Shown here: in pieces, positions 34,458-44,700 of the stretch | How the letters are laid out: each line of letters starts with the position of its first letter | How positions within the stretch are numbered: position 1 is the first letter of the stretch | Source of the DNA: Sipunculus nudus | Taxonomy: Eukaryota; Annelida; Sipuncula; Golfingiida; Sipunculidae | Assembly: GCA_026874595.1 (NCBI GenBank) | Contig: CM049312.1 | Coordinates: 79,215,429 to 79,279,428, forward strand | Reading direction: 5' to 3' | DNA length: 64,000 nucleotides | The notes under the pieces: model-generated | Told to the model about the DNA's origin: nothing | The model's input: the letters and a program-made list of their open reading frames with translations, nothing else | Databases searched by the model: none | Program-made: the position numbers and the translations under genes

Positions 34458-34721
34458 CATACGGCTACTCCGTGTATAGCTGGCATTCCTTGTCCACTGT
34501 TATACTGAAGTATGTTTACAAGATAATGTCACATGTACAGTTATTGTACAGGTTTACAGCGGCACAGGATTGACGCGAGCACTCAGCGAAGCATTTCATC
34601 ATATTCTCATCGGACGACGGACCATCTTCACTCTGTCTTCCCTTGACTGAGAGTGCTGCCACAGCTCTATGGTATGCTCTTATTTTAAAAGTTCGACGAA
34701 TCTCACATGACGCCACGACCC
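34458..34721 (-). pseudogene. Gene D PAN-like exon, copy 1, with two stops
   Basis: The acceptor is CACCGTTTCAG before 34721 and the donor GTGAGA follows 34458; phase 1 at both ends, 264 nt. It reads ASCEIRRTFKIRAYHRAV, then KCFAECSRQSCAAVNLY and TCDIIL followed by TAA, and near the end YTE followed by TAG and PYG. Both stops are single-base changes from sense codons in relatives. Confidence 0.85.
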
Positions 34722-35226
34722 CTGAAACGGTGCATGTCAGTTGGTAATGTAATAACGGAGGAATTATTACAACTTCATTTGAAATATGGCCCTCTAAGTG
34801 AATATTGTATGACCACGTATTGCATGAGATACTCCCACCCAAGGGTTTCTGTTATGTTGAGAAGTAGACTAATACGATTTATGGTGCTCATTCTAAAATG
34901 ATTCACCGGATATATCACGGTTAGACATTTTTCTATTTATGTTTATATATAGGATGAATTTATTCGAACAACCAGTTCACTAAAAGCAGACATGCAGTGT
35001 CGTAGATTTATACTTAGGTAGAACTCGACCACTGTTCATAATCAAATTGTATACGATGCACTGTGAGATTTCAATAAAAGATTTATTTATAGGTTCCACC
35101 ATCATGTTGTTTCATCTGGTGCCTGAACTGACGACTGGCAAACATAATATGGATCTGTGTTTTTGTGTTCTTGCATGTAAAGCAAAAATATAATCTAGTT
35201 ATTAAACTGATTGATAAGCAGATAAG

Positions 35227-35259
<33 letters not shown>

Positions 35260-35594
35260 CTGAAAAATGCTTTACATTTTACCTATACTTTCATCGTATA
35301 AAAACCTGAATTTAATTGAAAGAATTCTGATAAATAGAAACTTTAGTTTAGTTTAGAAAGTACCTATAGCACACTGAATACTCCTGAGGCAAGCCAGATA
35401 CCACTAATATATATGTAAATTTTGCTAAACCAAAACGGATATAGGGAAATTTGATAATTTAACACCACTCATTTGTCTATTTTGTTCCATACCTATTACA
35501 AACAATGTTGGAATTATAATATGGGATTTTACATATCTAAAATGAGACACCTATAAATTCAATTTCAGTTGACAAACTCTATGTAGTTTCTCAC

Positions 35595-35858
35595 CATACG
35601 GCTACTCCGTGTATAGCTGGCATTCCTTATCCACTGTTATACTGAAGTATGTTTACAAGATAATGTCACATGTACAGTTATTGTACAGGTTTACAGCGGC
35701 ACAGGATTGACGCGAGCACTCAGCGAAGCATTTCATCATATTCTCATCGGACGACGGACCATCTTCACTCTGTCTTCCCTTGACTGAGAGTGCTGCCACA
35801 GCTCTATGGTATGCTCTTATTTTAAAAGTTCGACGAATCTCACATGACGCCACGACCC
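35595..35858 (-). pseudogene. Gene D PAN-like exon, copy 2, with the same two stops
   Basis: Its splice sites, 264-nt length and two stops are identical to those of copy 1, 1137 bp away. Confidence 0.85.
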
Positions 35859-36363
35859 CTGAAACGGTGCATGTCAGTTGGTAATGTAATAAAGGAGGAA
35901 TTATTACAACTTCATTTGAAATATGGCCCTCTAAGTGAATATTGTATGACCACGTATTGCATGAGATACTCGCACCCAAGGGTTTCTGTTATGTTGAGAA
36001 GTAGACTAATACGATTTATGGTGCTCATTCTAAAATGATTCACCGGATATATCACGGTTAGACATTTTTCTATTTATGTTTATATATAGGATGAATTTAT
36101 TCGAACAACCAGTTCACTAAAAGCAGACATGCAGTGTCGTAGATTTATACTTTGGTAGAACTCGACCACTGTTCATAATCAAATTGTATACGATGCACTG
36201 TGAGATTTCAATAAAAGATTTATTTATAGGTTCCACCATCATGTTGTTTCATCTGGTGCCTGAACTGACGACTGTCAAACATAATATGGATCTGTGTTTT
36301 TGTGTTCTTGCATGTAAAGCAAAAATATAATCTAGTTATTAAACTGATTGATAAGCAGATAAG

Positions 36364-36396
<33 letters not shown>

Positions 36397-36732
36397 CTGA
36401 AAAATGCTTTACATTTTACCTATACTTTTCATCGTATAAAAACCTGAATTTAATTGAAAGAATTCTAATAAATAGAAACTTTAGTTTAGTTTTGAAAGTA
36501 CCTATAGCACACTGAATACTCCTGAGGCAAGCCAGATACCACTAATATATATGTAAATTTTGCTAAACCAAAACAGATATAGGGAAATTTAATAATTTAA
36601 CACCACTCATTTGTCTATTTTGTTCCATACCTATTACAAACAATGTTGGAACTATAATATGGGATTTTACATATCTAAAATGAGACACCTATAAATTCAA
36701 TTTCAGTTGACAAACTCTATGTAGTTTCTCAC

Positions 36733-36996
36733 CATACGGCTACTCCGTGTACAGCTGGCATTCCTTGTCCACTGCTATACTGAAGTATGTTTACAGGATA
36801 ATGTCACATGTACCGTTATTGTACAGGTTTACAGCGGCACAGGATTGACGCGAGCACTCAGCGAAGCATTTCATCATATTCTCATCGGACGACGGACCAT
36901 CTTCACTCTGTCTTCCTTTGACTGAGAGTGCTGCCACAGCTCTAGTGTATGCTCTTATTTTAAACGTTCTACGAATCTCACATGACGCCACGACCC
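36733..36996 (-). pseudogene. Gene D PAN-like exon, copy 3, with the same two stops
   Basis: It keeps the same frame, length and stops as copies 1 and 2, with a few substitutions (for example NNGTCD in place of NNCTCD). The other copies read Cys where most family members have Gly, so copy 3 keeps the older residue. Confidence 0.85.
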
Positions 36997-37056
36997 CTGA
37001 AACGGTGCATGTCAGTTGGTAATGTAATAACGGAGGAATTATTACAACTTCATTTG

Positions 37057-40000
37057 ATATATAAAGTTGTTCATTTTGTTTTTACGAGGATAATATGGTA
37101 GGCCCATGATATCCTCTTGCTAATATATCTTTTTAAACCGCATACTCTCCGTCTTATATTTAGTTGCTATATCAATAGGATCTATAAAAATCGCCATCAG
37201 ACTTCACGTTTACAGATCATTACTACATATACTTTATTGTTTCTTGTTTCCAAATATATATGTTATGCTAGGTATTTCAAGAATCGTTTTGCTTTTGTCC
37301 GGCGTCCCAGGGAGTGGTGCAGGGACAGAGGAGGGAGGGGAGTGAAATAAAATTGCATAACCTTATTGTCTAAGCAATTTCGGTTTCAGCTAATTTTGCA
37401 TCATTTAGTTTTAGTCAGTTAATAATCATAAAGATTTTTAAAGAAAAATAGCTAACCATTGCTGACAAGCGATCTCTCTCCGTTCAGCTGACCTCATAAT
37501 ATGGAGTGTGTAATATTGCAAGCAAACATAGAAAATATCTAAGTTGGTGGGGACAGCCAATACCTCGGAAGACTCTCATAACGTATAAACTGAATTTTTG
37601 CTTTGTTCGCAGCTTCAGTCTTTAAAATATTTCAGTTAGCGTAAACAAGTGTCATATATATAGAATATATTCGACAATTAGACGAAAAGAAAACAGCTGT
37701 ACATGTGATATATCCTATATATTGCATCAACGTATTTCCCTATGATTACCTAAAGCATTTTCCATATATCGATAAGCATATATACACACACATATATAAA
37801 AGAATGGGTGTGGTTGAACATATTTGATGTCACAACCAATGGACAGTATTAATGGTAATCAATAAACTAACGTTGATAGCAGATTTTGATAGCAGATCTT
37901 ATAATATTAGTGACCAAAATGGTATCATCTTTATGTTACAAGATGAAGAATATCAATGCAAGGTTTATTTCTATAAACAATTGCAGAAGTTTTAACATTT
38001 AACCCATATCACATTTTCTTCATATTTACAAAATAAACGGCTTTGGTATATGTCTTATCGATAATGAATATTATACAGCAAAGGTAATCTCTCATGGTAA
38101 TGAGTGAAGCTCCCGACAGCCGCTCATCCATTTCCAATCTGGCCTCAATCTTTTGTGTTTAATATAGCAACTGGGCAGTATTTGGCAAAAGTTTTGAGGT
38201 TTTGTGTTACTTCCGTGAGTGCATCCCAAGCAAAGGTCAGTGACTGCCACTGGCCTTTCTGGTTGTAGCAAGCCATTCACATATTTATACCAAACTATAA
38301 CTGAAGATTATATATTGCGCACAACTAATAATGGTTCGAATAATGATGATTTTGACATAGCGCAAACATAGTCCACAAGCCAACAGTATAATCGAAGGAC
38401 ACCATCGTGTTTCCTGGCATGGAAAAATATAACACCATTACTAGTACTTTTGATTACATTCATTATGTCCTTTTGATGAAATATATGACTGGTCTAGGTT
38501 TTATCAACCCAAACCACTTCATCCCCGTGTATTTTTGCCTTTAGTTATTTTGGACAATAAGTTATGTTCTGTTACAGAAAACAAATGAGTGACCCTTATA
38601 ACCGATAATTCAGATTCTGTGCTGTATCCTGGGCAAATGAATCATTGGCATTTAAATAGACTAACTCTGTGTAAGCAGCAGTGAAGGGCATTAAACTTCA
38701 CGTTATTGTCACAAAATTATGTGGTCCAGCTGAATTTCTCATCACGCAATATATCATTTAAATTTTCGTACATATGAATACTGGAATAGCCGATATTTAT
38801 TTCACTTTCATAACACTTTTGAAACAAAAGAAGTATATTAATGATGGTGTCTTGGAGACGGACTCTAACAATTAATATTTTAGCACTTAGCACAAAGAAA
38901 ACATATATTTCCGACCATCAAAAGCATCTATGAAATAATGAGGCATCTTTTGTTTCTTCACCATCATACACTTATAACCTTTAACACTCGTACAACAAAA
39001 CACTGACGACAATAAATGTGGGCGGAACTAACGGGGATGGGTGTCACGAAACATCTTTGGACATGTTTGGCCCATGACTGAATGTAGACATTGACCAACC
39101 GATTAAGCTGCTCATCCGGGAAATCTGGTGCCGGATCAGGAACCAAACAGCATCTGCAGTATAACTGCTATTGCATTTAATGATAAATGGCGCAGTCAAT
39201 TAAATTTTAAGTGTGATACCAAGTTTACTCAATTTGGACCCGAGTGCAAGAGGCCGACAGCATGCACATCGGCGAGAGACCTTTAACCAATTATTTAAAG
39301 GCACTACAAAAATGGACAGTTTCCTGAGAAATATTTAAGAGATTTGAATCTAAAAATAACACACAATCTTAAAATCAAACTTTTATTTTTAAGAGAATCT
39401 TCTCGCCATCAAAAATGGCGCTGCCCCGCCGTGGATACTCTTCTTGACAACTTTTCAACGACGTGTATTTGACTTATTATGGCGTATACACCCCCAAAAT
39501 TTCATATGACAAATGTTTTAATACTATTTAAGACATCTACTCCTACATACTTGACATATTTTGTTGTTTTGCAGATAGATGGTTGCTAGGGCAGGAAAAC
39601 AAGTTCGTTTGCATAAGCGATAATTGACCTGATGGCGAGTGCGTGATCTACAGGTCTGTTGCCCAATCAGCATGGTGATTGCCTGTCTGAAAGCGAGGTC
39701 ATGTAAAACACTTGAAAGTCGGACATCATGTCGATATTCCTGACATGTGGGTAAAATTTCTAACATATGGTGGATGGACCTGTCATCATAAATATATTTT
39801 AATCGTTCGAGCCCTGTGTTAATGATTTGTAGAAGAAGTTACTCCAGGTAAGACATTAGATTCCATATTGACACATGACATATGATCCTTCATCTTTAGC
39901 TAAGAATTGGCCAATAACCAATTGGCACTAAAAGTGCTACATTCATCACACACCAGCGCGTCACTCTTCAAAGTAGATGGGTTTAAACAAAATGTAACAA

Positions 40001-40069
40001 TCTTGGCCCTGTCGAGTCAGAGCGTCTCCAAGTCAACGTATTCATGGATTCCTGTGCATGCGGCGATAT
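37057..40069. other. Intergenic, no gene recognised
   Basis: I looked here for a gene D signal exon and found none. On the minus strand, 39146-38964 (VPDPAPDFPDEQLNRL) and 38280-38092 (with QSLTFAWDALTEVTQNL in an adjacent frame) look faintly protein-like, perhaps an old pseudogene, but I cannot name it. Confidence 0.4.
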
Positions 40070-40074
40070 CCTGT
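40070..40074. other. Left target site duplication CCTGT
   Basis: CCTGT directly precedes the left LTR and is repeated directly after the right LTR at 47220-47224. Confidence 0.93.
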
Positions 40075-41031
40075 TGTCACGAAAGTGCTTTGTTTACATT
40101 AGCGTCACTGTGGCGGGGGAGAGTCGTGTCCTCTTTGACCCTTGGACTGTCGTCCCGGTTCATTGTGCAAGGGAGTTGAGGTGGATTTAATTCTTTTAGA
40201 GAGCCGAAAACTTGTTATTTTAGTCTCGCCGGCACTGGGGCTGCAATTAATCGGCTTTAATTCAACTGGGGTTCCGTTCGAGAGGCCAACTTTAAGGTAT
40301 TCGGGGCAGACGGCCACGAACCTCGGATCTGAGCACACATATATAAAATGCTCTGTGAAATCTGTGAAACCTGTGAATCAGAAATCCTGAGTCTGAAGTT
40401 AAACGTTGAAATGTGCAGTATTGCAGCTACCAACAGGACACATCACCCAACCGTGACAGGCAACCTGGAGGGGCAGCTCGGACCACGTGGCACATGAGGC
40501 TGGGGCCGGCTTGACACCGTATAACCACGCTGAGAGGTTGAGAACGGGCATTGTTCGATATTGAGGTCTGGTAAGCCCTTAACCTGATTGTTGGCTTCTT
40601 GATAACGGAGCTGGTGATATTGCAGCCTCTTAATGTATGTCATTTGATTTGAGTAGCGTAACCCCTTAATTCCTGAATTACTACTTTAATATGCACAGCA
40701 CGTGTTTTGTAAAGGTTTTCAAATGTTAAAGGCTACCGCATGTCGGCGTCATTGTTCATCAGTTTATTCCTGTGATTTCATATAGTTGCCTCTTTTTCCC
40801 GCAGTAAACACTAGCCCGGGACTACAGGGCCACGACCGTTTACATACTTGGCTACGGGTAACGCTCAGAAGCAGGCCGTCTGATACACGAGGCGACGTGA
40901 GGCACAGCGGCTGAGGCCATATAAGTTATATTGAATAAATTTGTATACCAAACCGCATTCTTGTTATTTGTCATATGCCTTCCGGCCTTTAATTTGGTTG
41001 AGAAAGAAATCAATCACGAATTTTCGTGACA
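40075..41031 (+). repeat. 5' LTR (957 bp)
   Basis: It runs from TGTCACGAAA to TTTCGTGACA, with a 10-11 bp inverted terminus. It carries a TATATAAAA box at about 40340-40348 and an AATAAA at about 40934-40939, which fit a U3-R-U5 layout. Short antisense open frames inside it are not genes. Confidence 0.95.
40340..40348 (+). promoter_or_regulatory. TATA box of the 5' LTR
   Basis: TATATAAAA lies about 265 bp into the LTR, upstream of an AATAAA about 590 bp further on. The second copy lies in the 3' LTR near 46528. Confidence 0.6.
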
Positions 41032-41033
41032 TT

Positions 41034-41050
41034 TGGCGACCGCGACGAGA
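41034..41050 (+). other. Primer binding site of the LTR element
   Basis: TGGCGACCGCGACGAGA starts two bases after the LTR end. TGG pairs with the CCA end of a tRNA. I do not assign the tRNA. Confidence 0.7.
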
Positions 41051-41274
41051 CTAAATAGAGGCCGTAGTGGGCATTTGACAGATAACATTTACGAACCATA
41101 TTACCATCTTATATTGTTTGTTTGCGCAGAGGGTCTGATCTTTCGCGATAACGTAGAATTAATCGCTAGCCTTTGTTGGTTATTAGTTTTAGCAGGTGTT
41201 TCTGGTTAGAGGCGAATGAGTCAGCACGGCCGGAATTCTTTGTGGTTCACAGAGCGCGTTATAATAGCTGTCAG

Positions 41275-41442
41275 GTGCGTAACGGAGCTCGCACCGTATT
41301 GTGGCGGTTATATGTTCGTTCAAGTGCGTAACGGAACTCGCACTTATCTTTCGCAGACACAGTGCATCAAGTGTGTAACGGAACTCACACATTTTAAACA
41401 GTTTGCATTAATATTTTCTCCAGTGCGTAACGGAACTCGCAC
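41275..41442 (+). promoter_or_regulatory. Four hairpins about 50 nt apart in the retroelement leader
   Basis: Twenty-base hairpins lie at 41275-41294, 41324-41343, 41371-41390 and 41423-41442. The 5-bp stem is GTGCG/CGCAC in copies 1, 2 and 4 and GTGTG/CACAC in copy 3, so both stem sides changed together. The 10-nt loop TAACGGA(A/G)CT is conserved. Start-to-start spacing is 49, 47 and 52 nt. This pattern suggests selection on structure, perhaps in RNA for packaging, translation or protein binding; the function is unknown. Confidence 0.75.
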
Positions 41443-41569
41443 AAAGGTAGATCCGTAAAGGGCTGTGTGTATGGTCGCGTGTGTGTAGACCTAACGATAG
41501 AAAGTGGGCCAGTATTGTGACACTGCCCTCGGTATTTGGTTACGTGTGCTTTATTATTTAACACATGCC

Positions 41570-41632
41570 ATGGATCTTAAAGAAATAGTTGCTCTAGGGA
41601 AAGAGTTAGGATACGGGGGCGACTCCCTCTAA
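41570..41632 (+). pseudogene. Short upstream start of gag ending in an in-frame stop
   Basis: ATG at 41570 is in frame with the long gag-pol frame that follows but meets TAA at 41630-41632 after 20 codons. The frame between that stop and 41756 continues open with a charged, coiled-coil-like stretch rich in Glu, Arg and Gln, as expected for a gag N-terminus. This looks like a nonsense mutation or a short leader ORF. Confidence 0.6.
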
Positions 41633-41755
41633 ACATTTGTTAAAGAAGAATCAGATAGACAGGATAGAAAAGCTCAGCAAGCTGTCGAGCGAGCGGAGCG
41701 GACCGCGGAGCGCGAAAAGCGTGAAAGCGAGGAGCAGAGAGCTCATGAGTTTAAA

Positions 41756-44700
41756 ATGATTCAAGAGCAGAAAGAGCTCTTGCGGTTACAAAGTCAGACA
41801 GGGGTTAGAACGGATAATGTAGCAGAGGCTACCGTTAGGACCCCGAGCATTAAAATCCCTACCTACGATGACGGTAAAGACAGTATGGACGCATACATTG
41901 AACGTTTTGAACGTTTTGCGATAAGCCAAGGGTGGAAACGTGAAAACTGGGCAGTAAGCCTAAGTGCGTTGCTCAAGGGAAAAGCCCTTGAGGTTTATTC
42001 TCTCCTGACGTCAGAGGAGGCGCTCGATTATGACATCCTTAAGCATGCGCTTTTAAAGCGGTATAACCTCACAGAGGAAGGTTATAGAACGAAATTCAGG
42101 ACGTGTCGCCCTGAACGAAATGAAACCCCGATACAATTTGCGGCACGCATTGGCGGTTATTGTAGCAAGTGGGTACAGCTTTCGGGTATTGAACAAGATT
42201 ACATATCATTGTTAGATTTGATCCTGCGTGAGCAGTTTATCCGATCCTGTAGTGAGAAATTAGCCGCTTTTCTGAGAGAGAAGCAATGTAAAAACATTGA
42301 TATGTTAGCATCTGCAGCAGAGAGTTACACAGAGGCCCATGGGTTAGGTTGTTTTGTTGGGCAAGCCAAACCGGTTAATAGACCTAGCTTCCAAGGTCGG
42401 ACTGAGCAGGGCGTAGCCAATGATCGTAAACCAGTTGGTCACGTGGGTAGTAAGCCTACCAGTTCTTTCGGTAAATCGCACGGCCGCAGATGTTTTCTGT
42501 GTGATAGCCCGGCACATCTTGCAAAAGACTGTAAGATGTATGCTAAACAGTCAGGTGGTAGAGAGAAAGCAGCATCTCTCGAGATGCCCAGGTCCAGATA
42601 TAAGGACAGTACTTCTTGCGTTGCAGAACAAAATGGGGCGTCCGGGGAGAAAGACAACGAGGTAGGTTGCTTTGTGAATGAACTCCGGGATTGTTGTAAA
42701 TTTGATGAGCAGAGTGTTGAATTGAGGTGTGGCCACCATGTGACTTTATTGAATATGAATGGTTCTTCAAAGGTAAGGGGCTCACAACTAAAAATGCCCA
42801 CGTGTGAGGGCCAGGTCGAAGGGAAAACAGTCACGGTACTCCGTGATTCTGGCTGCAGCAGTGCAGTTGTGCGACAAGAGTTGGTACCGGAAAGCCAGTT
42901 TCTTGGAGAGAATCAGGATTGCGTGTTGATTGACGGAACCGCACGCACATTTCCTCTTGCAGTCGTTCAGGTAAGTACTCCTTTCTATTCAGGAGAACTC
43001 AGGGTTTTGTGCGTATCTTATCCCGTTTATGATCTCATTATTGGCAATGTATCTGGTGCGCGAGAGCCATCTGATCCTAATCCTAATTGGACTATCGGTA
43101 ATAACAAGTCTGTTACCTGTGGTAAGGCTGAAACTGCAGCTAAGAAGGTAAGTGTCACAGATGACGCGTACGCAGTTGAAACGAGGCAGATGGCACGGCA
43201 GAAGGATAAGCCGACTCGTCCTTTGAAGGTTCCCAGTCAGATCGGAGAGGTAAGTCCTGACCAATTTCTTAAGTACCAGCAGGAGGATGATACTCTGTCG
43301 CATCTGTGGCAGAAGGCTAAAGAACCTCCACCGGACGGTAGTAAGTACCAGTTCCTTGTAAAGAATAATTTCCTTGTGAGAAGACGTCTAGAGATGAGCC
43401 ATTTGAGTCATGGTGATCAGTTAGTAGTGCCAGCTAACTGCAGGCGTGATACCTTAAAAATGGGTCATGAGACACTGATGGCGGGGCATCAGGGAATCAG
43501 CCGTACTTATGACCGCATAAGGAGCCAGTTCTATTGGCCTGGTATGTACGAGGAGGTACGCATGTTTTGCAGGTCTTGTGGGATTTGCCAGAGGACTTTG
43601 CCGAAAGGCAAGGTAGTCCAGGTACCTTTAGGGCGTATGCCGAGAATGGATACCCCGTTTAAACGCATAGCGCTTGATATAATCGGAGCTATCCATCCTC
43701 CATCCGACAGGGGTCACAGATATGTGCTCACAATAATGGATTACGCCACCAGGTATCCCGAGGCGGTGCCACTAAAAAACATTGATACAGAGACCGTGGC
43801 AGAGGCATTAGTTGAGGTTTACTCAAGGGTAGGTGTGCCATACGAAGTCTTAACAGACAAAGGCACGCAGTTTACCTCAGATCTGATGAAAGAGGTAAGT
43901 CGTCTCCTTTCTATTAAACAGCTGACCTGTACAGTCCGACATCCGATCTGTAATGGTATGATCGAGAAGCACAATGGTGTGCTCAAGCAGATGCTCAAAC
44001 GTATGGCAGCAGAGAGGCCTCGAGACTGGGACCGCTACTTGCCAGCGTTACTGTTTTGCTGTAGGGACGCGCCACACGAATCTCTTGGGTTCAGTCCATT
44101 CGAGCTGTTGTATGGGAGGTTTGTTAGGGGGCCCATGACAATTCTGAGAGAATTGTGGACGCGTGAGAACGCAGACCCAGAGGTCAAGAGTACCTACCAG
44201 TATGTAGTTGATTTACAGAACCGTTTGTCAGAAACACTCAAATTAGCTAGAGAAAACCTTGCAAAAGAAGCTGGTAGGTATAAAATATATTACGACCAGA
44301 AGCGCCGGAGCAGGGATTTGAAGGTAGGTGACAAAGTTCTTGTTCTTGAGTCCACTGATAGTAACAAATTATTGATGCAGTGGAAAGGGCCATTCAAGGT
44401 CGTCGAGAAGTTTAACGACTGCGACTATCGCATACAAATGGATGGTAAGGAAAGAGTGTATCATATTAATTTACTCAAAAAGTACATCGAGAGGGATCAA
44501 ACGGACAGCCACTGTCTACTCGGTGTATTTGGTATAGAACAGCCAAGGTCAACCAGTACGGAACAGGTAAGTGATGGAAGTATTCCTGAGGATGAATACG
44601 AGGGTAGTGACGTGTCTGAGGCTGCTCACAGGATAGTACCCTTACCTATCTCCATCCAGAAAGAATTTGTTGGTGACGTAGAACTAGGACCAAATTTAGA

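Larger units (their letters stand above)
33643..37056 (-). repeat. Tandem array of three 1.14-kb units, one PAN exon each
   Basis: Units run 33643-34781, 34782-35918 and 35919-37056 (1139, 1137 and 1138 bp). Each starts with AAATATGGCC and ends with the acceptor side of a minus-strand PAN exon. Each includes a (CA)n(TA)n microsatellite (near 34088, 35228 and 36366). The copies are nearly identical apart from small indels and scattered substitutions; the start of the first unit is more diverged. The array is therefore recent. Confidence 0.93.

Noticed and set aside
34516-34842. 108-codon frame read as a stand-alone gene with its own start
   Set aside because: It reads through the intron into the PAN exon; the real exon starts at 34721 after a good acceptor.
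40105-40643. Antisense and sense open frames inside the LTRs (repeated at 46293-46831)
   Set aside because: They are non-coding LTR sequence duplicated in both LTRs; no domain.
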